64,000 bases of DNA from Alterinioella nitratireducens. GTDB taxonomy: Bacteria > Pseudomonadota > Alphaproteobacteria > Rhodobacterales > Rhodobacteraceae. Below are positions 1 to 9,225 of the stretch, one piece after another; positions within the stretch are counted from its first letter, which is position 1, and every line of letters starts with the position of its first letter. Below the pieces are notes generated by a model, which saw nothing but the letters and a program-made list of their open reading frames with translations, made no database searches and was not told the DNA's origin. The position numbers were made by a program, and so were the translations under genes. The stretch is taken from contig NZ_JABJVX010000001.1 of the NCBI RefSeq assembly GCF_013155465.1, positions 372,001 to 436,000 on the forward strand. Reading direction: 5' to 3'.

Positions 1-653
1 AACTGGTGCGCGATGAGGGGATCAAGGTCACCGGCGTCGCCACCTCGACCCGCACCGCTGATCTGGCGCGCCAGGTGGGGGTGCCGATCTCGACCCTCGA
101 TGAGGTCAAATGGCTGGACCTGACCATCGACGGGGCCGATGAATACGACCCGCAACTGAACCTCATCAAGGGCGGCGGCGGGGCGCTCTTGCAGGAGAAG
201 ATCGTGGCCACCGCCAGCGACCAGATGATCGTGATCGCCGATGCCTCCAAGCAGGTCGAAACCCTCGGGGCCTTCCCGCTGCCGATCGAGGTGATCCCGT
301 TCGGCTGGCAGACCACCAAGGCGCTGGTCGAGGAGATGCTGGGAAATCTCGACGTGCTCGGCAACACGACCTCGCTGCGCCTCAACCATGACACGCCGTT
401 CCGCACCGATGAGGGCAACTTCATCCTCGATCTGCACCTGCGCCACATCCCCAATCCGCAGCAGCTCAGCCTGGTGCTGAACCAGGTGCCGGGCGTGGTC
501 GAAAACGGGCTCTTCCTCGATATCTGCGACGTGGTGGTGATCGGCAAGGGCGATGGCAGCGTGGAAGTGCGCGACATCAACAACGGCACCGTTGAACACG
601 AGCGCATCGACATCATCGACACCGACAACCTCTTCGTCGACATCGCGGAGTGA
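1..653 (+). CDS. rpiA: Ribose-5-phosphate isomerase A, 5'-truncated by the window edge
   Basis: Interconverts ribose 5-phosphate and ribulose 5-phosphate in the non-oxidative pentose phosphate pathway, in the cytosol. The reading frame is open from the first bases of the window, so the N-terminus lies upstream; about 216 residues of a usual ~260 are present. The diagnostic segment DLTIDGADEYDPQLNLIKGG followed by GGALLQEKIVA (sugar-phosphate binding and catalytic region of RpiA) and the later FILDL and GVVENGLF segments are intact. The GTG at position 6 is internal and should not be taken as the start. A weak 6-bp-stem hairpin (683-699) follows the stop. The next gene, gor, lies 105 bp downstream on the same strand. 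Confidence 0.95.
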   Translation, partial: LVRDEGIKVTGVATSTRTADLARQVGVPISTLDEVKWLDLTIDGADEYDPQLNLIKGGGGALLQEKIVATASDQMIVIADASKQVETLGAFPLPIEVIPFGWQTTKALVEEMLGNLDVLGNTTSLRLNHDTPFRTDEGNFILDLHLRHIPNPQQLSLVLNQVPGVVENGLFLDICDVVVIGKGDGSVEVRDINNGTVEHERIDIIDTDNLFVDIAE

Positions 654-758
654 TCGCCACCTCCTGATGCACAGGGACGTGTGCAGCCGCGCGGGCTGCG
701 CGAGGGGGTGATTGGCGCCAGATAGGGGTTATGAGGCAATCAGGAAGGACGGCGTGAC

Positions 759-2117
759 ATGACCGCATTCGATTACGACCTTTTCGTCATTGGCGGCGGC
801 TCGGGCGGGGTGCGCGCGGGGCGGATCGCGGCGGAACATGGCGCGAAGGTCGCGCTGGCCGAGGAATACCGCATGGGCGGAACCTGCGTGATCCGGGGCT
901 GCGTGCCGAAGAAACTGATGGTCTATGCCTCGGAATACCCCGACCAGGTGCGCGATGCGGCGGCCTATGGGTGGGAGGCCACGCTCGGGGCGTTCGACTG
1001 GGGCAGGTTTCACGGCAAGCTGGAGGCCGAGCTTGACCGGTTGGAAGCGGCCTATCGCCGCAACCTGGACCGCGCGGGCGTGAAGGTCTTCGATACCCGC
1101 GCGACGCTTGCCGACCCCCACAGCGTCAAGCTGGCCGATGGCAGCACGAAAACCGCGAAGCACATCCTCATCGCCACCGGCGGCTGGCCCTTCGTGCCGG
1201 ATTTCCCCGGCTCCGACCTGGTCATCACCTCGAACGAGATCTTCAAGCTCGACGCGCTGCCGAAATCCATCCTGATCGTCGGGGGCGGCTATATCGCCTG
1301 TGAGTTTTCCTGTATTCTTAATGGCTTGGGCGTGGACGTGACGCAATTCTATCGCGGTCCCCAGATCCTGCGCGGCTTCGACGATGAGGCGCGCGACCAC
1401 ATCGCCGACGCGATGCGCGCGCGCGGTGTGACGCTTCATACCGACACCGTGCTGCGCAAGCTGGAGCGCGGCCCGGACGGCATCAAGGCGACCTCCGGCG
1501 ACGGCTCCATCGCGCAATATGACGCGGTGATGTATGCCACCGGGCGCCACCCGAACACCGCCGGCCTGGGGCTGGAGGAGATCGGCGTCACCCTGCGTGA
1601 GAACGGGGCGATTGCGGTGGATGAGTACAGCCAGACCAACATCCCCTCGGTCTTTGCCGTGGGCGACGTGACCGACCGCGTCAACCTGACGCCTGTGGCG
1701 ATCCGCGAGGGCCACGCCTTTGCCGACACCGTCTTTGGCGGCACGCCGCGCAAGGCCGAGCATGACCTGATCCCCTCGGCCGTCTTCACGCAGCCCGAGA
1801 TGGGCACCGTGGGCCTCACCGAGGAGGCGGCCCGCGCGCAAGGCCCGATCGAGGTCTATGTCGCCGCCTTCCGGCCGATGCAGCCGATGTTCGCGGGGCA
1901 CGCTGAAAAAGTGCTGATGAAACTGGTCGTCTGCGCCGACACGCGCCGCGTCCTGGGCGTGCATCTGGTGGGCGATCACGCGGGCGAAATGATCCAGATG
2001 GTGGGCATCGCGGTGCGCATGGGGGCCACGAAAGAGGATTTCGACCGCACGGTTGCGGTCCACCCCACGATGGCCGAAGAACTGGTCACGATGAAAACAC
2101 CCGTGCGCACGGCTTGA
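759..2117 (+). CDS. gor: Glutathione-disulfide reductase
   Basis: FAD-dependent NADPH:glutathione disulfide oxidoreductase that keeps cytosolic glutathione reduced. The 452-residue length is normal. The N-terminal FAD-binding GGGSGG motif is followed by the redox-active disulfide in GGTCVIRGCVPKKLM (Cys43/Cys48). A second Rossmann motif (GGGYIACEF) precedes YRGPQILRGFD, whose arginines are typical of NADPH-preferring enzymes rather than NADH-preferring lipoamide dehydrogenases. The C-terminal HPTMAEE holds the catalytic His435-Glu440 pair. The ATG follows a purine-rich AGGAAGGA stretch. It probably shares the upstream transcript with rpiA, but the 105-bp gap leaves that open. Confidence 0.96.
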   Translation: MTAFDYDLFVIGGGSGGVRAGRIAAEHGAKVALAEEYRMGGTCVIRGCVPKKLMVYASEYPDQVRDAAAYGWEATLGAFDWGRFHGKLEAELDRLEAAYRRNLDRAGVKVFDTRATLADPHSVKLADGSTKTAKHILIATGGWPFVPDFPGSDLVITSNEIFKLDALPKSILIVGGGYIACEFSCILNGLGVDVTQFYRGPQILRGFDDEARDHIADAMRARGVTLHTDTVLRKLERGPDGIKATSGDGSIAQYDAVMYATGRHPNTAGLGLEEIGVTLRENGAIAVDEYSQTNIPSVFAVGDVTDRVNLTPVAIREGHAFADTVFGGTPRKAEHDLIPSAVFTQPEMGTVGLTEEAARAQGPIEVYVAAFRPMQPMFAGHAEKVLMKLVVCADTRRVLGVHLVGDHAGEMIQMVGIAVRMGATKEDFDRTVAVHPTMAEELVTMKTPVRTA

Positions 2118-2204
2118 TTTTCGACCAATATAAGCACAGGTAGCAAGGAACCGCCGCGCGCGCCGACGTGTGCGGCTTGGACATCTAGAGGGAAGTAGGC
2201 TGGT

Positions 2205-3350
2205 ATGGCAGGAAATTCTGGCGGACCCTGGGGCGGCGGTGGCGGCTCTGGCAACGGTGGCAACAGGGGCGATGACGACCGCGATCCACCCCGAGGCGGG
2301 CGCGGCCCCGGACAGGGCGGGGGTCAGCAGATCCCCGAACTGGACGAGATCATGCGCAAGGGCCAGGAACAGCTGCGCGTCCTGATGGGCGGTCGCGGCG
2401 GCGGCGCCAACGGCGAAGGCGGCGGTGGCGGCCCCCAGATCGGGCGCGGCGGCTTCGTCATCGCCGGTCTCGCCGTCATTGGCCTCTGGCTCTACGCCTC
2501 GGTCTACTCGGTCCAGCCCGAGGAACGCTCGGTCGAGCTCTTCCTGGGCGAGTTTTCCTCGGTCAACGATCCCGGCCTCAACTTCGCGCCCTGGCCGCTG
2601 GTCACTGCCGAAGTGGTCGAGGTCACCACCAACCGCACCGAGAGCATTGGCAACAACCGCTCCGGCGCGCAGGCCGATGGGCTGATGCTGACGACGGATG
2701 AGAACATCGTCGATATCGACTTCGAAGTTGTCTGGAACATCTCCGACCCGCAACGCTACCTCTTCAACCTGCGCGATCCCGAGGCGACGGTGCGCGCGGT
2801 CTCCGAGGCCGCCATGCGCGAGGTCATCGCGGCGAGCCAACTGGCCCCGATCCTCAACCGTGACCGGGCCTTGATCGCCGATACGGTCGAGGAACTGATC
2901 CAGACCACGCTTGACGGGTATGAAAGCGGCATCAACATCGTCCGCCTCAACCTCGACCGCGCCGATCCGCCAAACGAGGTCATCGACGCCTTCCGCGATG
3001 TGCAGGCCGCCGAACAGGAACGCGACCAGCTGCAACGCCAGGCCGATGCCTATGCCAACCGGGTTCTGGCCGGCGCACGCGGTGAAGCGGCGCAATTGCT
3101 GGAAGAGGCCGAGGGTTACCGCGCCCAGGTCGTCAACGAGGCCCAGGGTGAGGCCAGCCGCTTCTCGGCGGTTCTGGCCGAATATCTGCTGGCCCCCGAA
3201 GTGACCCGCCGCCGTCTCTACCTGGAGACGATGGAACGCGTGCTTGGCGACATGGAGACGATGATCCTGGATACCGAGGCCGGCACCGGGGCAGGGGGCA
3301 TCGTGCCCTACCTGCCGCTCAATGAACTCCGCAACCGGGGGACCAACTGA
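2205..3350 (+). CDS. hflK: HflK, FtsH protease modulator subunit
   Basis: Band 7/SPFH protein that forms, with HflC, a membrane ring around the FtsH protease and modulates degradation of membrane proteins. The 381-residue protein starts with a long Gly/Asp-rich cytosolic tail (residues 1-85), then one membrane segment (about 86-105, FVIAGLAVIGLWLYASVYSV), then the periplasmic SPFH domain, and an Ala/Glu-rich coiled coil (QEAERDQLQRQADAYANRVL region, roughly 265-330). The Gly-rich tail is typical of HflK and absent from HflC. The stop codon overlaps the hflC start (TGATG), so the two are translationally coupled. Confidence 0.96.
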   Translation: MAGNSGGPWGGGGGSGNGGNRGDDDRDPPRGGRGPGQGGGQQIPELDEIMRKGQEQLRVLMGGRGGGANGEGGGGGPQIGRGGFVIAGLAVIGLWLYASVYSVQPEERSVELFLGEFSSVNDPGLNFAPWPLVTAEVVEVTTNRTESIGNNRSGAQADGLMLTTDENIVDIDFEVVWNISDPQRYLFNLRDPEATVRAVSEAAMREVIAASQLAPILNRDRALIADTVEELIQTTLDGYESGINIVRLNLDRADPPNEVIDAFRDVQAAEQERDQLQRQADAYANRVLAGARGEAAQLLEEAEGYRAQVVNEAQGEASRFSAVLAEYLLAPEVTRRRLYLETMERVLGDMETMILDTEAGTGAGGIVPYLPLNELRNRGTN

Positions 3351-4345
3351 TGCGCAAGATCACCATCCTCATACCCGTCGCCGTGGTGGCCGTCGCGCTG
3401 CTTCTGTCCTCGGTCTTCGTGGTCGATGAACGCCAGCGCGCGCTGGTGCTGCAATTCGGTCAGATCCGCCAGGTCATCGAGGAACCGGGGCTCAACTTCA
3501 AGATCCCCTTCATTCAGGAGGTGGTCTATTACGACGACCGCATCCTGTCGCTCGATACCGCGGCGATCGAGGTCACGCCGTCGGATGACCGCCGCCTGGT
3601 GGTCGATGCCTTCGCCCGCTACCGCATCGTCGATGCCGAACAGTTCCGGCTGGCCGTCGGTGCCGGGGGCCTGCGCGAGGCCGAACGCCTGCTGGAAGAC
3701 ATCCTGAACCCGCAGATCCGCGCCGTTCTGGGTTCCGAGGGCGTGACTTCCAACACGATCCTGTCCTCTGAACGCGCCGTGCTGATGGAGCGCATCACCG
3801 AACAGGCAAGGCTGCGCGCCCTGCCGCTCGGGCTCGATGTGCTGGACGTGCGCCTGAAACAGACCGAACTGCCGCAGCAGAACCTCGCCGCCACCTTCGC
3901 CCGGATGCGGGCCGAGCGTGAACGCGAGGCGACGGATGAACGGGCACGGGGTGAGGAAGCCGCACAGCGCGTGCGCGCCACCGCCGACCGGACCGTGGTG
4001 GAGCTGGTCTCGGAAGCGACCCGCGACGCCGAGATCATCCGCGGTGAAGCCGATGCCGCGCGCAACCGGATCTTTGCCGAGGCCTTCGGGGCGGATCAGG
4101 ACTTCTTCGAGTTCTACCGCTCGATGACGGCCTATGAGCGCGCATTGCCGGGCTCGAATTCCTCGATGGTGTTGTCACCCGACAGTGCCTTCTTCGAGTT
4201 CTTCGCCGACCCCATGGGCGGCAGCCTGGGCGCGGCCCCGGTCGCGGCGACCCCCGACGCGGCCCCGGAAGAGGAGGTCGAAACCCCCGAGGAGGAGGAG
4301 GCGGACGCCCCCCTCCCGGCGGATGCGCCGACCGTGGGGCAGTAG
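3350..4345 (+). CDS. hflC: HflC, FtsH protease modulator subunit
   Basis: Partner of HflK in the FtsH-HflKC membrane assembly. The 331-residue protein has an N-terminal membrane anchor (residues 3-23, ITILIPVAVVAVALLLSSVFV), the conserved VDERQRALVLQFGQI entry to the SPFH domain, and an Arg/Glu/Ala-rich helical region (about 185-245). The C-terminal ~45 residues are an acidic Glu/Pro/Ala tail, longer than in the E. coli protein. It overlaps hflK by one base and is followed 4 bp later by the DUF2065 gene, the same order as hflK-hflC-yjeT in enterobacteria. Confidence 0.96.
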   Translation: MRKITILIPVAVVAVALLLSSVFVVDERQRALVLQFGQIRQVIEEPGLNFKIPFIQEVVYYDDRILSLDTAAIEVTPSDDRRLVVDAFARYRIVDAEQFRLAVGAGGLREAERLLEDILNPQIRAVLGSEGVTSNTILSSERAVLMERITEQARLRALPLGLDVLDVRLKQTELPQQNLAATFARMRAEREREATDERARGEEAAQRVRATADRTVVELVSEATRDAEIIRGEADAARNRIFAEAFGADQDFFEFYRSMTAYERALPGSNSSMVLSPDSAFFEFFADPMGGSLGAAPVAATPDAAPEEEVETPEEEEADAPLPADAPTVGQ

Positions 4346-4349
4346 ACCC

Positions 4350-4547
4350 ATGCTCCAGACGATCCTCTGGGGGTTCGGACTGGTACTTGTGATCGAGGGG
4401 CTGGCCTATGCGCTGGCCCCTTCCTTCATGAAGGACCTGATGGAACGGATGCGCCATGAACCCATCGAGACCTTGCGCATCGCGGGCTTCGGGGCGCTGG
4501 TGATCGGCACGCTCCTGGTGGTGCTGAGCCAGGTTGCGGGGGGATGA
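4350..4547 (+). CDS. DUF2065 family (YjeT-like) small membrane protein
   Basis: A 65-residue protein of two predicted membrane helices (MLQTILWGFGLVLVIEGLAYAL and IAGFGALVIGTLLVVLSQVAG) separated by a short charged loop, which is the DUF2065 layout. Its position right after hflK-hflC matches yjeT in enterobacteria, suggesting a link to the FtsH-HflKC complex, but its role is not established. The ATG at 4350 is 4 bp after the hflC stop; a longer upstream open frame is only read-through in the hflC region. Its stop overlaps the next start (ATGA). Confidence 0.88.
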   Translation: MLQTILWGFGLVLVIEGLAYALAPSFMKDLMERMRHEPIETLRIAGFGALVIGTLLVVLSQVAGG

Positions 4548-5023
4548 GCGACATCCGGATCAGACCGGCGGCGCCAGAGGACGCGCCCGCAATCAGTGAC
4601 TTCCTGCGGGAGCTTGCCGCGCGCGGCAAGCGCAAGAGCCCCAGCGATGTCGATTTCGTGCGCATCCATTATATCGGCCACCCCGACCGGATCGCATGCA
4701 GCGTGGCATTGGTTGCGCAGGGGCACATACTGGGGATGCAGAGCCTCAAGCATGCGCGCGACGGGAATATCTACGGCGTGACGCAGGGATGGGGCATCAT
4801 CGGCACTCATGTCAGCCCCGATGCCGCCCGGCGCGGTGTCGGGCGGGCGCTGTTCGCTGCCAGCCGGGATGCCGCGCGGCGCGCCGGGGTGCGCTCGATC
4901 GACGCGACGATCCAGCCGGAGAACGCCGAAGGTCTGGCCTATTACGAGGCGATGGGGTTTCGCGATTACCGGGTTTCGGGCGGCGCGATCTGCAAGTGCT
5001 ACGAGTTGCCGGTGGACATGTAG
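4544..5023 (+). CDS. GNAT-family N-acetyltransferase
   Basis: A 159-residue single-domain GNAT protein, predicted to transfer acetyl from acetyl-CoA to an unknown amine. The acetyl-CoA-binding segment is visible as GTHVSPDAARRGVGRALFAA (V..ARRRGVG.AL motif A, about residues 88-107), followed by the typical motif B (NAEGLAYYEAMGFRDY, about 127-142). Its start overlaps the DUF2065 stop, making it the last gene of the hflKC cluster. The substrate cannot be deduced. A cluster of palindromes follows its stop. Confidence 0.85.
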   Translation: MSDIRIRPAAPEDAPAISDFLRELAARGKRKSPSDVDFVRIHYIGHPDRIACSVALVAQGHILGMQSLKHARDGNIYGVTQGWGIIGTHVSPDAARRGVGRALFAASRDAARRAGVRSIDATIQPENAEGLAYYEAMGFRDYRVSGGAICKCYELPVDM

Positions 5024-5048
5024 GCGATAGACCGCGCCGGGGCTGGCC

Positions 5049-5183
5049 GGAGGCTTTTCGAAAAGCCTCCACAGGGCCTTCGAAGGCCCTGCCGCCCCCA
5101 CCCGGACCGCAGTGGTGGAGGCTTTCCCAAAAGCCTCCCCCGCAAATTCGAATTTGCGGACGGGGCGCGCCGTCGACGGCGCG
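5049..5183. repeat. Cluster of five short palindromes in the GNAT-degP gap
   Basis: The 303-bp gap before degP holds five near-contiguous inverted repeats: 5051-5068 (perfect, TTCGAA centre; extends to 5049-5070), 5073-5090 (perfect, TTCGAA centre), 5119-5136 (imperfect, same arm as the first: AGGCTTT/AAAGCCT), 5141-5158 (perfect, TTCGAA centre) and 5166-5183 (perfect, GTCGAC centre). The first two and the third and fourth are each separated by 4 bp. The same palindrome-4 bp-palindrome design recurs at 21991-22030 and 61943-61982. They can form RNA hairpins and probably end the upstream transcript. A perfect -35 hexamer TTGACA (5249-5254) lies between this cluster and degP. Confidence 0.8.
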
Positions 5184-5326
5184 TTTCGCCCTCTCTCCGA
5201 CAAGCAACTTCACGCCCATGTGACCGAGGTTTCAAATCCATTGGTTGATTGACAGCGGCTGCGGGCAAATATCTCTTGTCAGCATGAGGACAGGATTTCC
5301 TGAACAACTCTGAACGGAGGAAGAAC

Positions 5327-6844
5327 GTGATCCATCACAATCCAGACACGCGGGCCGTCACCCAGGCCCGTCCGGTTCGCGGGACCGAGCAGGCCAAGAC
5401 CGCACTGGCATTCATCTTGATCATCGCGATGGCGCTGGCCACAGTCATCGCCTCGGCCTTGCCCTCACGGGCGCAGTTTTCCGGCCCGTCCAGCTTTGCC
5501 GATCTCGTCGACCAGGTCGGCGATTCCGTGGTCAACATCACGACCACCAGCCTTGTCGCCTCGGGCACCGGGCCGGGGCCGAACGTGCCGCCGGGCTCGC
5601 CGCTCGAGGATTTCTTCAACGAGTTTCTGGACCGGGACGGCCCCGGCCAGCCGCAGCCGCGCCGGCCCAATGCGCTCGGCTCGGGCTTCGTGATCTCCGA
5701 GGATGGCTTTATCGTCACCAACAACCACGTCATCGCCGGCGCCGACGAGATCATGATCGAGTTCCGCTCGGGGCTCGAACTGCCCGCCGAGGTAATCGGC
5801 ACCGATGAGAACACCGATATCGCGCTTCTCAAGGTCGATCCCGACCAGCCGCTCGATTTCGTCCCCTTCGGCGACAGCGACGTGATGCGCGTGGGCGATT
5901 GGGTCATGGCCGTGGGCAACCCCCTGGGCCAGGGCTTCTCGGTCTCCGCCGGGATCGTCTCGGCGCGGGAACGCGCGCTTTCGGGCACCTATGACGACTT
6001 CATCCAGACCGATGCCGCGATCAACCGGGGCAACTCGGGCGGGCCGCTCTTCAACATGGATGGCGAGGTCGTCGGCGTGAACACCGCGATCCTCAGCCCC
6101 AATGGCGGCTCGATCGGGCTTGGCTTCTCGATGTCGTCCAACGTGGTCATGCGCGTGGTCGAACAGTTGCAGGAATTCGGCGAGACCCGCCGTGGCTGGC
6201 TCGGCGTGCGCATCCAGGACGTGACCCCCGATATCGCGGAAGGTCTCGGGCTCGAAGCCAGCGCGGGCGCGCTGGTCACCGACGTGCCCGAAGGCCCCGC
6301 GCGCGAGGCCGGGATGGAAGTGGGTGACGTGATCACCAGCTTCGACGGCAGCACGGTCGAGGATACCCGCGAACTGGTCCGCATCGTCGGCGAATCGCCG
6401 GTTGGCGAGACCGTCCGCGTCGTGGTCCTGCGCGAGGGCGAGACCCAGACCCTGCTGGTCACGCTCGGCCGCCGCGAAACCGAGGAGCGCGTCGCCTTCC
6501 CCGATACGGAAAGCCCCGACGTCGCCCCCGAGCAGAGCGATTTCCGGGGCCTGACCCTGATGCCGCTGACCGATGAGCTGCGCCAGCAGCTTGGGGCCGA
6601 GGGCGTCGAGGGCGGCCTGGTGATCGAGGCGGTCGACCCCAACAGCGAAGCCGCCGACCGCGGCCTGATGGCGGGTGACGTGATCACCGAGGTCGGCCAG
6701 GAGCCGGTGGCCGATCTCGACGCCTTCCACGCCCGCGTGGCCGAGGCCGCCGAGGCCGGCCAGAAATCGGTGCTGCTCCTGATCAGCCGGGGCGGCAACC
6801 CGCGTTTCGTGGCGCTGCCGATCTCGGACGAAGAGGACGAATAA
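5327..6844 (+). CDS. degP: DegP/Do-type periplasmic serine endoprotease
   Basis: HtrA-family protease/chaperone that degrades misfolded envelope proteins. The 505-residue protein has a positively charged N-terminus and a signal segment ending near residue 50 (ALPSRAQ). The trypsin-like triad is His134 (IVTNNHVI), Asp164 (NTDIALLKVD) and Ser237 (INRGNSGGPLF). Two PDZ domains follow (about 275-370 and 405-495), as in DegP/DegQ. The start is GTG, supported by a strong CGGAGGA ribosome site 8 bp upstream. A Rho-independent terminator follows. Single-gene transcription unit on this evidence; which of DegP, DegQ or MucD it matches best needs phylogeny. Confidence 0.95.
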   Translation: MIHHNPDTRAVTQARPVRGTEQAKTALAFILIIAMALATVIASALPSRAQFSGPSSFADLVDQVGDSVVNITTTSLVASGTGPGPNVPPGSPLEDFFNEFLDRDGPGQPQPRRPNALGSGFVISEDGFIVTNNHVIAGADEIMIEFRSGLELPAEVIGTDENTDIALLKVDPDQPLDFVPFGDSDVMRVGDWVMAVGNPLGQGFSVSAGIVSARERALSGTYDDFIQTDAAINRGNSGGPLFNMDGEVVGVNTAILSPNGGSIGLGFSMSSNVVMRVVEQLQEFGETRRGWLGVRIQDVTPDIAEGLGLEASAGALVTDVPEGPAREAGMEVGDVITSFDGSTVEDTRELVRIVGESPVGETVRVVVLREGETQTLLVTLGRRETEERVAFPDTESPDVAPEQSDFRGLTLMPLTDELRQQLGAEGVEGGLVIEAVDPNSEAADRGLMAGDVITEVGQEPVADLDAFHARVAEAAEAGQKSVLLLISRGGNPRFVALPISDEEDE

Positions 6845-6877
6845 TGCCGGGACACGGCCTCCCGACATTGCAAGAAC

Positions 6878-6910
6878 CGCCCGGCCCGAGAGATCAGGCC
6901 GGGCGTTTTG
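6878..6910 (+). terminator. Rho-independent terminator of degP
   Basis: A 9-bp GC stem CGCCCGGCC (6878-6886) / GGCCGGGCG (6897-6905) with a 10-base loop is followed by TTTTG. It lies 33 bp after the degP stop and just before the converging lipoprotein gene. Confidence 0.85.
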
Positions 6911-6918
6911 TCATCTGA

Positions 6919-8060
<1,142 letters not shown>

Positions 8061-8061
<1 letters not shown>

Positions 8062-8846
8062 TGCGGCTTGCGGGACTCGTCGCGGCGTTTGGCCTCGGGA
8101 CGGGTGCCGCGATGGCCTGCGAACAGCCTCCGCACCGGGCGACCGATCTGCCGGAAAGCGTCACCTTCGCGGGCGCCGAGGGCGAGGGGGTCTGGGCTGC
8201 CTGGTATGGCTCCGCGACCACCCGCTACGGCCACGGCGTCCTTGGCGACGCCATCGAGGGCGGCGCGCTCTACGCTTATGCCGAAGGTGCGGGCAATGAC
8301 TGCGACCTCGTCGGCGTCACCCTGGACGGGGCCCATGTGTTCGAGGACACCGCCCCGCGCCTGGCCGACCTGGACGGCGACGGCATGGCCGAGATCATCA
8401 CGGTCCGTTCCAGCCTGACGCAAGGCGCGCAACTGGCCATCTACGCCGCCACCGGCGCCTCGCTGACGCTCCTCGCCACGACCCCCTATATCGGCCGCGC
8501 CAATCGTTGGCTCGCGCCCATCGGGGCCGCCGATCTGGATGGCGACGGGCATATGGAGATCGCCTATATCGACCGCCCCCACCTGGCGCGCACCCTGCGC
8601 ATCTGGCGCTTTGCAAATGGCGACCTGACCGAACTTGCCGCCGCCACCGGCCTCACCAATCACCGCATCGGCGAGGATTTCATCTCCTCGGGTCTCCGCG
8701 ATTGCGGGGACGGCCCCGAGATGCTGACCGCCAATGCCGACTGGTCCCGCCTCATCGCCAGCCGTTTCGATGGCACCGGGATCACCGCAACCGACCTCGG
8801 CCCCTACAGCGCCACCGCGCTGCAAACCGCGTTGTCCTGCGACTAG
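8061..8846 (+). CDS. Exported FG-GAP/VCBS repeat protein
   Basis: A 261-residue protein with a signal peptide (MRLAGLVAAFGLGTGAAMA, cleavage before CEQPP). Two calcium-loop repeats of FG-GAP/VCBS type are visible: RLADLDGDGMAEIITV (about 98-113) and AADLDGDGHMEIAYID (about 155-170). Cysteines near both ends (Cys20, Cys77, Cys220, Cys260) may form disulfides in the periplasm. The start overlaps the ferredoxin stop (TGATG), so the two genes are coupled, but I know of no functional link. Roseobacter genomes carry such a pair often; role unknown. Confidence 0.8.
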
Positions 8847-9225
8847 CGCCCCAACCCCGATTCGCCTGACGGGTCAAGGATCGCGTCAGCGACTGCGCCC
8901 CGCGCGGCCCCGTCCTTGACGCGGCAGGCGACTCGGACAGCAGCCTTGATCAGGTCCGAATGCGGGCATTCCCCGCCATTCGGACCTCTCGGCAAACCGG
9001 CATCACGCCCTCCACACTCACTCCGTCCGAATCCCGGACGCAGCCTCGATCCCTGCCCGCCGCGCGTGCGCGCGGCGCCGGATCGGCGCCGAAAGGCGGC
9101 GAAATCCCGTCCTCGAAAACCGGACAAACCTGTCAGGAATTTCTGACACTCCTGTCAGAAAAGCCGCGCAAATCCCGTTCCCATAACTCTTCAGAACGGT
9201 CGCCGCCGTCAGGCGGCGACCCCCC
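8847..9225. other. 379-bp convergent spacer with dyads, no gene
   Basis: No supported coding region. It holds a 7-bp hairpin GGCGCCG/CGGCGCC (9074-9090), three alternating half sites TGTCAG (9131-9136), CTGACA (9143-9148) and TGTCAG (9153-9158), and a 9-bp hairpin GTCGCCGCC/GGCGGCGAC (9199-9220) just beyond the purD stop that may act as its terminator although no T-run follows on the minus strand. Confidence 0.6.

Noticed and set aside
729-3095. 788-codon open frame on the minus strand
   Set aside because: Runs antisense through gor and hflK; composition is that of a shadow frame.
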